Positions 14,540 through 23,709 of a DNA stretch of 31,220 nucleotides are shown piece after piece; position 1 is the stretch's first letter; each line of letters starts with the position of its first letter. The notes beneath the pieces are model-generated. The model was not told where the DNA came from and ran no database searches. It saw only the letters and a list, made by a program, of their open reading frames with translations. The position numbers and the translations under genes are program-made. Origin of the DNA: an uncultured Lachnospiraceae bacterium (GTDB lineage Bacteria; Bacillota_A; Clostridia; Lachnospirales; Lachnospiraceae). The DNA is taken from positions 1-31,220 of the forward strand of contig CADCIU010000033.1 in the NCBI GenBank assembly GCA_902801585.1, written 5' to 3'.

Positions 14540-17500
14540 ATGGCATTCACACATCTGCACGTCCACACCGAATACTCGCTGCTGGACGGCTCCAATAAGA
14601 TCAAAGAATATGTAAAGCGCGTCAAGGACCTTGGCATGGACAGCGCTGCAATCACCGATCACGGCGTTATGTACGGCGTGATCGATTTTTATAAAGCGGC
14701 CAAAGAGGCCGGCATCAAACCCATTATCGGCTGTGAGGTGTATGTGGCGCCCGGATCGCGGTTTGACCGGGAGCAGGGAGCGGGAGACGACCGCTATTAT
14801 CACCTGATCCTCCTTGCGGAGAACAACAAGGGCTACGCCAACCTGATGAAGATCGTGAGCCGTTCCTTCACGGAGGGATATTACTATAAGCCCAGAGTGG
14901 ATGAGGAGCTGCTGCGGGAATTCCACGAGGGGATCATTGCGTCCAGTGCCTGCCTGGCCGGAGAAGTGGCCAGAAATATCGTCAGGGACGATATAGCGGC
15001 GGCTGACCGGGCGGCGCTCCGATACCTTGACATATTCGGACAGGGAAACTTTTTCCTGGAACTGCAGGATCACGGCTATGCAGACCAGCAGAAGGTCAAT
15101 ATGGCGCTCATGTCTATGAGCAAGCGCCTGGGAATACCCCTGATCGCCACCAACGATATTCACTACACATATGCGGATGATGTGGAGGCGCACGATATTC
15201 TGCTGTGCATCCAGACGGGCAAGAAACTCTCGGACGAGAACCGGATGCGGTATCCGGGCGGGCAGTTTTTTGTCAAAAGTGAGATGGAAATGAGGACACT
15301 GTTCCCGTATGCGCAGGAGGCTCTGGACAACACGCACCGCATCGCAGAGCGCTGCAATGTGGAAATTGAGTTCGGGGTCACGAAGCTCCCCCGCTTCGAT
15401 GTGCCTGAAGGGTATGACTCTTGGACATATCTGAACAAACTGTGCGACGACGGCATGAAGGAGCGATACCCGGACGATGACGGGACGCTTCGCAAGCGGC
15501 TGGATTATGAGCTCAGCACGATCCGGCAGATGGGCTACGTGGACTATTTCCTGATCGTATGGGACTATATCAACTTTTCCAGGGAACACGATATCATGGT
15601 CGGCCCAGGTCGAGGGAGCGCGGCAGGCAGCATTGCGGCATACTGTCTGCATATCACGGATATTGACCCCATTAAGTATAATCTGCTCTTCGAGCGGTTC
15701 CTGAACCCGGAGCGCGTCTCCATGCCCGATATCGACGTGGATTTCGGCTTCGAGCGCCGCGGGGAAGTCATCGACTATGTGACGAATAAATACGGCAGAG
15801 ACCGCGTCATGCAGATCATCACATTCGGAACACTGGCGGCCAAGGGCGTGATCAGAGACGTCGGACGTGTCATGGACCTGCCCTACGGCTTTGTGGACAG
15901 CATCTCCAAGATGGTGCCCCAGGAACTGAACATGACGCTGGACAAAGCACTGGTGCAAAACAGAGAGCTCAAGAAGGCATACGAAGAGGATGAGCGCATC
16001 ACAAAGCTCATTGATATGAGCCGGAGACTGGAAGGGCTTCCGAGACACAGCTCGGTCCACGCGGCGGGTGTTGTGATCTGTTCCGAGCCGGCAGAAGACC
16101 TGGTTCCTCTGGCCAGAGCGGCGGACGGTTCGGTGACGACACAGTTTACCATGACCACGATCGAGGAACTGGGTCTCTTGAAAATGGACTTTCTGGGTCT
16201 GCGCACGCTGACCGTGATCCAGAATGCCGTGAATATGGCGAACCGCTCCATTGAAGAGGCGGGAGGTGTGTATCCCGCATATGAACCGCCTTTCCCGGGA
16301 GACAAGACGCGCGTGACACAGAATCCTATAGGATATCCGATCGATCTGTCCAATCTGGATTATGCGGATCCTCATGTCTATGCCTCAATCTCCACCGGGC
16401 GCACAGACGGCGTATTCCAGCTGGAATCCGGCGGCATGCAGGGATTCATGAAAGAACTTCACCCGGAGAACTTCGAGGATATCATAGCCGGGATCTCTCT
16501 TTACCGGCCGGGGCCGATGGACTTTATCCCCAAATATATTTACGGGAAGAAGAATCCGGACAGGATCACTTATGACGCGAAGGAACTGGAGCCCATACTG
16601 GAGCCCACATACGGATGCATCGTTTACCAGGAGCAGGTCATGCAGATCGTGCGGGATCTTGGCGGTTACACGCTGGGAAGGAGCGACCTGGTCAGGCGCG
16701 CCATGTCCAAAAAGAAGCAGAAGGTCATGGAACAGGAGCGCCGCAATTTTATATACGGAAACAAAGAAGAGGGCGTTCCCGGCTGCGTGGAGAAAGGGAT
16801 CAGTGCAGATGTGGCTTCCCATATCTACGACACCATGATGGACTTCGCCAAGTACGCCTTTAATAAGTCCCATGCCGCCTGCTATGCGGTGGTCGCCTAC
16901 CAGACAGCATGGCTCAAGTATTACTATCCCACGGAGTTCATGGCGGCTCTCATGACGTCGGTCATCGACTTTCCCAACAAGGTGGCCGGCTATATCCTGA
17001 CCTGCCGCAGTATGGGGATCAGACTCCTGCCGCCTGATATCAACGAGGGAGAGGCCGGCTTTTCCGTATCAAGCGGCGCAATCCGCTACGGCCTGACGGC
17101 GATCAAAGGCGTCGGAAAGCCGGTGATCGACGCGGTCATCCGGGAGAGAAAGGAGCGCGGTAAGTTCAGGGATCTTCACGACTTCCTGTCGCGGATGATC
17201 TTAAAGGACAGAGAGATCAACAAGAGAGTCATCGAGAATTTCATCAAGGCGGGAGCGCTGGACTGTCTGGGCGCGACGCGCAAGCAGCTGATGAGCGTCT
17301 ACATGCGCATGATGGACGATCTTATGAACTCCCGGAAAAATGACATGGCGGGACAGATGAGCCTGTTCGATTTCGCAGACGAAGAGGACAAACAGGATTA
17401 TATCATCGCTATGCCCGACGTCGGCGAGTATTCCAAGGAGATGAAGCTGGCCTTTGAGAAAGAGGTCCTGGGAATCTACGTCAGCGGCCATCCGCTGGAG

Positions 17501-18073
17501 GAATACATGGGCCTTTGGAAGAGCCATATCACCAACCGCATCTCCGATTTTATTCTGGACGAGGAGACAGGGACAGCGGCTGTGCAGGACGGGGCAAAGG
17601 CTGTGATCGGAGGCATGATCTCCGGCAAAAAAGTGAAATATACCAAGAACAACAAAGTCATGGCTTTTCTGGATGTAGAGGACATGACCGGAAATATGGA
17701 AGTCATTGTTTTCCCGAATACATACGAGAAAGAGAGCGCCAAACTCGAGGAGGACAGCAAAGTCTTCCTGGGCGGGAGAGTCTCTCTGGAGGAAGAGAAG
17801 GACGGTAAGCTGATCTGTGAAAAAGTGATCCCCTTCGACCAGATGCCGCGCAAATTGTGGATCCGCTTCGAGGATCTCGAGGCATGGAAACAGAGCTGCG
17901 GGGACCTCTATAAGATCATCGATGAGAACGGGGGAAGGGACAAAGTCGTGATCTTTATTGCCCATCCCAAGCTCCGAAAGGAACTTCCCGCGGGACAGGG
18001 AGTCCGGACGAGCGAAAACCTGATCAAACAGCTGTCGGAGCGATTCGGGGAGAAGAATGTTATCCTCGCATGA
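14540..18073 (+). CDS. dnaE: DNA polymerase III subunit alpha
   Basis: The 1177-residue replicative polymerase of the DnaE class. The N-terminal PHP domain starts HLHVHTEYSLLDG (about 4-16). The catalytic aspartates lie in PDIDVDFGFERR (about 394-405) and KMDFLGLRTL (about 548-557). FNKSHAACYA, a DnaE signature, is near 774-783. The beta-clamp binding motif QMSLFDF is at about 939-945, and an OB-fold segment (VIGGMISGKKVKYTKNNK) lies near 1020. Relative to E. coli DnaE, I judge there is a loop of about 20 extra residues rich in Pro, Gly and Tyr near 570-605, just before the FQLESGGM motif. The start has a GAGG site 5 bp upstream. There is no 3'-5' exonuclease insertion of the PolC type. Confidence 0.96.
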   Translation: MAFTHLHVHTEYSLLDGSNKIKEYVKRVKDLGMDSAAITDHGVMYGVIDFYKAAKEAGIKPIIGCEVYVAPGSRFDREQGAGDDRYYHLILLAENNKGYANLMKIVSRSFTEGYYYKPRVDEELLREFHEGIIASSACLAGEVARNIVRDDIAAADRAALRYLDIFGQGNFFLELQDHGYADQQKVNMALMSMSKRLGIPLIATNDIHYTYADDVEAHDILLCIQTGKKLSDENRMRYPGGQFFVKSEMEMRTLFPYAQEALDNTHRIAERCNVEIEFGVTKLPRFDVPEGYDSWTYLNKLCDDGMKERYPDDDGTLRKRLDYELSTIRQMGYVDYFLIVWDYINFSREHDIMVGPGRGSAAGSIAAYCLHITDIDPIKYNLLFERFLNPERVSMPDIDVDFGFERRGEVIDYVTNKYGRDRVMQIITFGTLAAKGVIRDVGRVMDLPYGFVDSISKMVPQELNMTLDKALVQNRELKKAYEEDERITKLIDMSRRLEGLPRHSSVHAAGVVICSEPAEDLVPLARAADGSVTTQFTMTTIEELGLLKMDFLGLRTLTVIQNAVNMANRSIEEAGGVYPAYEPPFPGDKTRVTQNPIGYPIDLSNLDYADPHVYASISTGRTDGVFQLESGGMQGFMKELHPENFEDIIAGISLYRPGPMDFIPKYIYGKKNPDRITYDAKELEPILEPTYGCIVYQEQVMQIVRDLGGYTLGRSDLVRRAMSKKKQKVMEQERRNFIYGNKEEGVPGCVEKGISADVASHIYDTMMDFAKYAFNKSHAACYAVVAYQTAWLKYYYPTEFMAALMTSVIDFPNKVAGYILTCRSMGIRLLPPDINEGEAGFSVSSGAIRYGLTAIKGVGKPVIDAVIRERKERGKFRDLHDFLSRMILKDREINKRVIENFIKAGALDCLGATRKQLMSVYMRMMDDLMNSRKNDMAGQMSLFDFADEEDKQDYIIAMPDVGEYSKEMKLAFEKEVLGIYVSGHPLEEYMGLWKSHITNRISDFILDEETGTAAVQDGAKAVIGGMISGKKVKYTKNNKVMAFLDVEDMTGNMEVIVFPNTYEKESAKLEEDSKVFLGGRVSLEEEKDGKLICEKVIPFDQMPRKLWIRFEDLEAWKQSCGDLYKIIDENGGRDKVVIFIAHPKLRKELPAGQGVRTSENLIKQLSERFGEKNVILA

Positions 18074-18083
18074 ACGAGAATGT

Positions 18084-18112
18084 TTGCATTGAAGAGGATA
18101 TTGGGATAAAAT
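18084..18112 (+). promoter_or_regulatory. Promoter for pfkA
   Basis: TTGCAT (18084-18089), a 17-bp spacer and TAAAAT (18107-18112) lie in the 89-bp gap after dnaE and about 50 bp before the pfkA start. Confidence 0.65.
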
Positions 18113-18162
18113 ATAAAGTGATAAGTTTTACCGAAAACCCTTAAGATGCGGAGGCACCAGCT

Positions 18163-19131
18163 ATGGCTAAGGAAATCAGACAAATTGGCGTATTGACCAG
18201 CGGCGGAGACGCGCCCGGTATGAATGCGGCAATCCGTGCGGTTGCCAGAGAAGCAATGCACAATAAGTGCAAAGTCATTGGCATTCAGAGAGGCTACAAG
18301 GGCCTTCTGAATGAAGAATTTCATGAGATGAAGTCCGTTGATGTCGCCGGCATTATTCATCAGGGCGGTACCGTGCTCGGTACGGCGAGATGCCCTGAGT
18401 TTAAGGAAGAGGAAGTGCAGCAGAAGGCCGCGGACATCTGCAACAAGCACGGAATCGACGGTATCGTTGTCATCGGCGGCGACGGTTCTTACCGCGGCGC
18501 ACAGGCTTTATCACGTCATGGAATCAATACGATCGGAATTCCCGGAACCATCGATCTGGACATCACATGTACGGATTACACGATCGGATTTGACACAGCC
18601 GTCAACACGGCGATGGAAGCGATCGACAAAGTCAAGGATACCTCCTCTTCCCATGAGAGGTGCAGTATCATTGAAGTTATGGGCCGGCATGCCGGTTACA
18701 TAGCGCTGTGGTGCGGCATTGCAAACGGCGCGGAGGACATTCTGATCCCCGAGAAGTATGATTACGACGAGCAGAAACTCGTCGATCACATCATTTTCAA
18801 CAGGCGTCTCGGAAAAAAGCACCATCTGATCATCAACGCGGAGGGAATCGGACATTCGACTTCCATGGCCAGAAGGATTGAGGCAGCTACAGGAATAGAG
18901 ACCCGTGCGACCATTCTGGGTTACATGCAGAGGGGCGGATCTCCTACATGTACGGACCGCTATTATGCGTCGATCATGGGTGCATATGCAGCGGATATTC
19001 TGGTGCAGGGCAAGACAAACCGCGTTGTCTGCTACAGAAACGGCCAGTTTATCGATATGGATATCGAGGAAGCACTTGCCATGAGCAAGTCCATTTCCGA
19101 GTACGAGTACCAGATCAGTCAGCACCTGTAA
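18163..19131 (+). CDS. pfkA: ATP-dependent 6-phosphofructokinase
   Basis: It phosphorylates fructose 6-phosphate to the 1,6-bisphosphate, the committed step of glycolysis. The 322-residue protein starts IGVLTSGGDAPGMNAAIRA, with the ATP-site GGDGSYRGA at about 105-113. The glycines in GGDGS and PGTID are those of ATP-using enzymes rather than PPi-using ones, which have Asp and Lys there. The catalytic segment reads PGTIDLDI (about 127-134), with Leu where E. coli has Asn between the two aspartates. MGRHAGYIAL and GYMQRGGSPTCTDR (about 259-272) are also present. GGAGG precedes the ATG. It has its own promoter and a strong terminator, so it is probably monocistronic. Confidence 0.96.
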   Translation: MAKEIRQIGVLTSGGDAPGMNAAIRAVAREAMHNKCKVIGIQRGYKGLLNEEFHEMKSVDVAGIIHQGGTVLGTARCPEFKEEEVQQKAADICNKHGIDGIVVIGGDGSYRGAQALSRHGINTIGIPGTIDLDITCTDYTIGFDTAVNTAMEAIDKVKDTSSSHERCSIIEVMGRHAGYIALWCGIANGAEDILIPEKYDYDEQKLVDHIIFNRRLGKKHHLIINAEGIGHSTSMARRIEAATGIETRATILGYMQRGGSPTCTDRYYASIMGAYAADILVQGKTNRVVCYRNGQFIDMDIEEALAMSKSISEYEYQISQHL

Positions 19132-19175
19132 GATATAGTAATAAGATCAGGTCAATAAGATCAAGCCAATTACCG

Positions 19176-19207
19176 GGCCGGGCGGATGATCACCGTCCGG
19201 CCTTTTT
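19176..19207 (+). terminator. Intrinsic terminator after pfkA
   Basis: GGCCGGGCGG (19176-19185) pairs with CCGTCCGGCC (19193-19202) over a 7-nt loop with one wobble, followed by TTTTT. The next gene begins only 30 bp later, so some read-through is probable unless it has an unseen promoter. Confidence 0.88.
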
Positions 19208-19236
19208 ACATGGAACAGCCCGGGAGAGATATGAGA

Positions 19237-20034
19237 ATGACAGAAAAGATCACGTCCGCATCCAACAGCCGTGTCAAAAGATTGACGGCCCTTCGCAGAA
19301 AGGCAAAACAACGGCGTGAGGAAGGGGCATTTATATTGGAGGGAGAGAGGCTCTACAGGGATACACCCGGGGAGTTTATCAGTGAGATCTATGTGACGGA
19401 GGCGTTTTTGCAGGACAGACTGGGCGGAAAGGCTCCCGAACACTGCACGATCCTGACGCCGGAGATCATGCAGAAAGTGTCGGATACGGAGACGCCGCAA
19501 GGCGTCCTGTGTGTGGCAAAGATGCCGGCTTTCCAAAAAGAGGAACTTCTCGGAGACGGTTCGGCGGCTCCCTTTGTGCTCATTCTTGAGAATATTCAGG
19601 ATCCGGGAAATCTCGGAACGATGATGAGAACCGCAGAGGCAGCGGGGGTGACGGGCATCCTGATGAGCAGGGACACAGTCGATCTGTTCAACCCTAAGAC
19701 AGTGAGGGCCACGATGAGCGCGATTTTCCGGGTTCCTTTTCTGTATACAGAGAACCTGACGGGGGAGATCGGATGGCTGAGGGAACATGGTGTTCAGGTC
19801 CATGCGGCGCACCTGGAGGCGAGCCGGCCTTACGATGAGGTGAACGGCACGGCTCCCTGTGCTTTTTTGATCGGCAATGAGGGCAGCGGGCTCACCGAAG
19901 AGGCAGCCGGTGCAGCGGATGACAGAGTGTTCATCCCCATGTCGGGCCGGATCGAGTCGCTCAACGCAGCCATGGCAGCAGGAATTCTCATGTTTGAGGC
20001 TTCCAGGCAGAGAAGAGTATATAAGAGAGTATAG
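19237..20034 (+). CDS. SpoU/TrmH-family RNA 2'-O-methyltransferase
   Basis: A 265-residue SPOUT-fold enzyme that methylates a ribose 2'-OH in rRNA or tRNA with SAM; the exact nucleotide cannot be told. The N-terminal substrate-binding part contains RRKAKQRREEGAFILEGERL (about 20-39). The three SpoU motifs are visible: LENIQDPGNLGTMMRTAEA (about 115-133), IGNEGSGLT (about 212-220) and IPMSGRIESLNAAMAAGILM (about 233-252). I chose the ATG at 19237 because GGGAGAG (19222-19228) is then 8 bp away. The frame is open to 19186, but those codons lie inside the pfkA terminator. Confidence 0.9.
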   Translation: MTEKITSASNSRVKRLTALRRKAKQRREEGAFILEGERLYRDTPGEFISEIYVTEAFLQDRLGGKAPEHCTILTPEIMQKVSDTETPQGVLCVAKMPAFQKEELLGDGSAAPFVLILENIQDPGNLGTMMRTAEAAGVTGILMSRDTVDLFNPKTVRATMSAIFRVPFLYTENLTGEIGWLREHGVQVHAAHLEASRPYDEVNGTAPCAFLIGNEGSGLTEEAAGAADDRVFIPMSGRIESLNAAMAAGILMFEASRQRRVYKRV

Positions 20035-20054
20035 AAGATGTGATGTAAAGAGAT

Positions 20055-20083
20055 TTGACAGTGCGCTTAGTTGCGTTTATATT
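20055..20083 (+). promoter_or_regulatory. Promoter for the NfeD/SPFH pair
   Basis: A perfect TTGACA (20055-20060), a 17-bp spacer and TATATT (20078-20083) lie about 80 bp before the nfeD-like start. Confidence 0.75.
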
Positions 20084-20161
20084 TTGAAGTGTATATTATG
20101 AAGACTGTGTTTAGAAGTCTGTGTTTTAAATCTGAATGATTTGCCAAAGGAGGTGATGGGC

Positions 20162-20605
20162 TTGTCATTTAGTATGAGCATGTTTTGGCTGATCGCGGTG
20201 GCAGTCTTTGTCATTGTGGAGCTGGCAACCGCTGCACTCACGACGATCTGGTTCGCGGGAGGCGCGCTGCTCGCCCTGATCTGTTCCGTGCTGGGAGCAC
20301 CTGTCTGGCTTCAGGCGGTGGTCTTTGTCGGGGCATCCGTAGTGCTCTTGTTTCTCACAAGACCGCTTGCGGACAAGTATTTGAATAAGACAACGGTGCG
20401 CACAAATGCAGACAGTCTGATCGGCAAAGAGGCCGTCGTGACGGAGAGGATCGACAATTTAAGAAGCACCGGAACCGTACAAGTAAACGGCCAGGAGTGG
20501 ACAGCCAGATCTGTCAATCCGGAGCATGTGATCGAAAAGGATGAGATCGTCATGGTCCGAGCGATCGAAGGCGTGAAGCTGATCGTGGGAAAGAGAATCG
20601 ACTGA
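20162..20605 (+). CDS. NfeD-like membrane protein
   Basis: A short NfeD-family protein with hydrophobic segments at about 8-60 and a C-terminal soluble OB-like domain (GKEAVVTERIDNLRSTG, then VQVNGQEWTARS). It lacks the serine-protease domain of long NfeD proteins. The start is uncertain. The consensus site AAAGGAGGTGA (20146-20156) is ideally spaced for the TTG at 20162 (147 residues) and overlaps the alternative ATG at 20156; ATG 20174 is too far away. Short NfeD proteins are known partners of SPFH proteins, and one follows 49 bp later. The pair probably organises membrane microdomains or protein quality control; this is inferred from the family. Confidence 0.85.
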   Translation: MSFSMSMFWLIAVAVFVIVELATAALTTIWFAGGALLALICSVLGAPVWLQAVVFVGASVVLLFLTRPLADKYLNKTTVRTNADSLIGKEAVVTERIDNLRSTGTVQVNGQEWTARSVNPEHVIEKDEIVMVRAIEGVKLIVGKRID

Positions 20606-20654
20606 GAATCAGCTGATAACAGTATTTCATTCATGAAAGGAAAAGAGGTATAAA

Positions 20655-21590
20655 ATGGGCGGAATTGTTGCAATCGGAATTTTGGTCTTGATCATCATTA
20701 TTATCGCAGTATCCTGCATCCAGATCGTGCCCCAGGCACACGCATATGTCATTGAGCGTCTGGGCGCCTACAGCGCGACATGGGGCGTAGGACTCCACTT
20801 CAAGGTCCCCTTTATCGAGAGGATCGCAAGAAGAGTCAACCTCAAGGAGCAGGTGGTGGACTTCCCGCCCCAGCCCGTGATCACCAAGGATAATGTCACG
20901 ATGCAGATCGACTCCATCGTGTTCTTCCAGATCACGGATGCGAAGCTCTTCACATACGGCGTAGAGAACCCGATCATGGCGATCGAGAACCTGACCGCTA
21001 CGACGCTGAGAAACATCATCGGTGAGCTGGATCTGGACGAGACCCTCACTTCCCGTGAGATCATCAATGCGAAGATGCGTTCATCTCTGGACGTCGCGAC
21101 GGATCCCTGGGGCATCAAGGTCACCCGTGTCGAGCTCAAGAACATCACTCCTCCCACGGCGATCCGAGAGGCAATGGAGAAGCAGATGAAGGCAGAGCGT
21201 GAGAGACGTGAATCCATCCTGAAGGCGGAAGGTGAGAAGAAGTCAGCCATCCTCGTGGCGGAAGGTCAGAAGGAATCCATGATCCTTCAGGCGGAAGCAG
21301 ACAAGAAGGCGACGATCCTCGCCGCGGAAGCGCAGAAGGAGAAGATGATCCAGGAGGCAGCAGGCCGAAGCGAAGCGATCCGTCAGGTGCAGCAGGCGAA
21401 CGCGGATGGTATCCGCATGATCCGTGAGGCGGGCGCCGATGAGGCGGTTCTGAGGATCAAGAGCCTTGAGGCTTTCGCCCAGGCTGCGGACGGCAAGGCG
21501 ACCAAGATCATCATTCCCTCGGAAATCCAGGGACTTGCCGGACTTGCCGCTTCTGTCAAGGAGCTGATGAAGGATGAAAAGAACGCGTAA
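20655..21590 (+). CDS. SPFH/Band 7 (stomatin-like) membrane protein
   Basis: A 311-residue protein of the stomatin/QmcA type. One N-terminal membrane helix (about 3-25) is followed by the Band 7 domain (VPQAHAYVIERLGAYSATW, then PQPVITKDNVTM) to about 175. A charged helix then carries five consecutive 11-residue repeats starting at Ile188, Ile199, Ile210, Ile221 and Ile232, patterned ILxAEgxKksA. The encoding DNA repeats with a 33-bp period at about 21216-21380. The C-terminal end contains KIIIPSEIQGLAGL. Such proteins form large ring- or cage-like oligomers on the membrane. It is co-transcribed with the NfeD-like gene, its usual partner. AAAGAGG precedes the ATG. Confidence 0.92.
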   Translation: MGGIVAIGILVLIIIIIAVSCIQIVPQAHAYVIERLGAYSATWGVGLHFKVPFIERIARRVNLKEQVVDFPPQPVITKDNVTMQIDSIVFFQITDAKLFTYGVENPIMAIENLTATTLRNIIGELDLDETLTSREIINAKMRSSLDVATDPWGIKVTRVELKNITPPTAIREAMEKQMKAERERRESILKAEGEKKSAILVAEGQKESMILQAEADKKATILAAEAQKEKMIQEAAGRSEAIRQVQQANADGIRMIREAGADEAVLRIKSLEAFAQAADGKATKIIIPSEIQGLAGLAASVKELMKDEKNA

Positions 21591-21636
21591 TGCGTGTTTT
21601 CGGGGAGAAATATCAACAGAAAGGATGAATTGACGA

Positions 21637-22626
21637 ATGGCCGTGAATCTTAAGGGCAGAGATTTTCTGAAACTGCTGGACTTCAGTGCGGAGGAGATCA
21701 CATATTTTCTCGATCTGGCTGCGGAATTAAAGGACAAGAAGAAAAAAGGGATCCCGCATCGCATGTGCGAGGGGAAAAATATCGCGCTGATCTTCGAGAA
21801 GACCAGTACCAGAACCCGCTGCTCCTTTGAGGTGGCCGGACATGATTTGGGAATGGGAACGACCTATCTGGATCCGACGGGCTCCCAGATCGGCAAAAAA
21901 GAGAGCATCGCAGATACGGCGCGCGTGCTTGCAGGCATGTATGACGGCATCGAGTACCGCGGATACGGTCAGGAGATCGTGGAGGAGCTGGCAAAATACA
22001 GCAAGGTTCCCGTATGGAACGGTCTCACCAATGAGTTTCATCCGACCCAGATGCTGGCGGACCTGCTCACGATCAGAGAGCATTTCGGACGCGTGAAAGG
22101 CATAAAGCTCAGTTTCTTCGGGGACTGCCGCTACAACATGGCCAACAGCTGGATGGTCGCGGGAGCGAAGATGGGAATGCATATCACGCTATGCGCCAAT
22201 AAAAAATTCTTCCCCGATGAAGAGCTGGTCCGGACCTGCAGAGAGATCGCCGCGCAAAGCGGAGGCAGCATTGTTTTGACCGAAGATGCACGGGAAGGCG
22301 CCAAGGGCGCTGACGTCCTGTATACTGACGTGTGGGTGTCTATGGGTGAGCCCATGGAAGCCTGGGCGGAGAGAATTGCGGAAATGAAGCCCTATCAGGT
22401 GACCAAAGAACTGATGGACCTGGCAGCGGAGAATGCGGTGTTCATGCACTGTCTGCCCGCTTTCCACGATCAGGGGACCGGGATCGGCAGACAGATCTAT
22501 GAGCAGTTCGGCATGGCGGAGCTGGAAGTGACGAATGAAGTATTCGAGGGCCCGCAGTCCGTCGTTTTTGACGAAGCGGAAAACCGCATGCATACGATCA
22601 AAGCCGTGATGGCAGCAACGCTGTGA
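21637..22626 (+). CDS. argF: Ornithine carbamoyltransferase
   Basis: It forms citrulline from ornithine and carbamoyl phosphate, in arginine synthesis or, in reverse, in the arginine deiminase pathway. The 329-residue protein has the carbamoyl-phosphate motif STRTRCSFE at about 57-65. The ornithine-specific loop VSMGEP follows DVLYTDVW, and HCLPAFHD is at about 271-278 with the active-site cysteine. No other arginine gene lies in the window, so the direction of use is open. AAAGGA lies about 12 bp upstream of the ATG, and it is not clear whether it has its own promoter. Its stop overlaps a possible GTG start of birA. Confidence 0.95.
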   Translation: MAVNLKGRDFLKLLDFSAEEITYFLDLAAELKDKKKKGIPHRMCEGKNIALIFEKTSTRTRCSFEVAGHDLGMGTTYLDPTGSQIGKKESIADTARVLAGMYDGIEYRGYGQEIVEELAKYSKVPVWNGLTNEFHPTQMLADLLTIREHFGRVKGIKLSFFGDCRYNMANSWMVAGAKMGMHITLCANKKFFPDEELVRTCREIAAQSGGSIVLTEDAREGAKGADVLYTDVWVSMGEPMEAWAERIAEMKPYQVTKELMDLAAENAVFMHCLPAFHDQGTGIGRQIYEQFGMAELEVTNEVFEGPQSVVFDEAENRMHTIKAVMAATL

Positions 22627-22640
22627 CCGAAGAGGATGGT

Positions 22641-23681
22641 ATGGACAGAAAACAGGAAGTGCTGCGTAAGCTCAGAGAAACAGACGGCTATATGTCGGGA
22701 CAGCAGCTGAGTGAGGCGATCGGCGTCTCAAGAACAGCAGTTTGGAAGATCATCGGAAAGTTGAAAGAACAAGGATATCCGATCGAGGCGGTGACCAACA
22801 GGGGGTACCGCCTCCTTTCTGTAGAGGGAAGCGATCTGTTTAACCGGGAGGAACTGGAGAACAGACTTGAGACAAGGTGGGCAGGCCATCCCCTGATCTT
22901 TACACAGGAGACAGGATCGACAAATGCGGACATCTTCAAGCTCTCAGACATGGGGTATCCTCAGGGGACACTTGCGGTGACATCGAAGCAGACTGCGGGA
23001 AAGGGAAGGCGGGGACGGACGTGGATCTCACCGCCCGACGTCAACGTTTATATGAGCCTCCTCTTAAAGCCCGATCTCAGGCCGGAGACAGCGCCTATGC
23101 TCACATTGGTCATGGCGCTTGCTGTTCTGCAGGCATGTGAAAAACTCTATACAGATCCGGATCAAAATCATGAGGACGGCGGGCTGCATTTCGGAATCAA
23201 GTGGCCCAACGATATCGTGGTGAGCGCTGATGGCGGTCCTTACCGCAAGATCTGCGGTATTTTGACAGAGATGCGTATGGAAGAGAAAGAGATCCGGGAC
23301 ATCGTGATCGGAGTCGGCCTGAACGTGAACCAGACGGATTTTGCACATGAGATACAACAGATGGCCGGATCGATCGCGCTCGCGGCGGGACACCCTGTGG
23401 ACAGGGCGGAACTGACAGCCGCTGTGTGGCGGTTTTTCGAGGACGATTATGAGGCCTTCGAAAAGGAACAGTCACTGGAACCTCTCAGAGAAGTGTATGA
23501 GAGATCTCTTGTGAACCGGGGAAGGAAGGTTCGGGTGCTGGATCCGAAAGCCCCCTTTGAGGGGACCGCAATGGGGATCACAGCAGACGGTGAATTGATC
23601 GTGCGCCCTGAAGCCGGCTCAGGTGACAGAACGGTGAGCACCGGAGAGGTCTCGGTGAGAGGCGTGATGGGCTACGTGTAA
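22641..23681 (+). CDS. birA: Bifunctional biotin-[acetyl-CoA-carboxylase] ligase / biotin repressor
   Basis: A 346-residue BirA with an N-terminal winged helix (about 1-60, with SGQQLSEAIGVSRTAVWKII as the HTH), so it probably both biotinylates carrier proteins and represses biotin genes. The ligase core shows TGSTNADIFK (about 91-100), the biotinyl-AMP loop GKGRRGRTW (about 120-128), the substrate-contact IKWPNDIVV, and the C-terminal SH3-like domain (GRKVRVLDPKAPFEG). I prefer ATG 22641 with AGAGG 5 bp upstream. A GTG at 22623 overlapping the argF stop would add six residues. No biotin operon is nearby. Confidence 0.94.
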   Translation: MDRKQEVLRKLRETDGYMSGQQLSEAIGVSRTAVWKIIGKLKEQGYPIEAVTNRGYRLLSVEGSDLFNREELENRLETRWAGHPLIFTQETGSTNADIFKLSDMGYPQGTLAVTSKQTAGKGRRGRTWISPPDVNVYMSLLLKPDLRPETAPMLTLVMALAVLQACEKLYTDPDQNHEDGGLHFGIKWPNDIVVSADGGPYRKICGILTEMRMEEKEIRDIVIGVGLNVNQTDFAHEIQQMAGSIALAAGHPVDRAELTAAVWRFFEDDYEAFEKEQSLEPLREVYERSLVNRGRKVRVLDPKAPFEGTAMGITADGELIVRPEAGSGDRTVSTGEVSVRGVMGYV

Positions 23682-23709
23682 AGCAAATATATATATTAGG
23701 AATGATATT

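Noticed and set aside
14420..16375. 651-residue open frame antisense to dnaE
   Set aside because: It lies wholly opposite strongly recognisable dnaE and ispD coding sequence and shows no family motif; it arises from the codon bias of the sense strand.
18550..18564. PfkA reads TIDLD instead of the E. coli TIDND
   Set aside because: It looked like a changed catalytic segment, but both aspartates are present and I recall the Leu form in other Clostridia, so it is probably ordinary.
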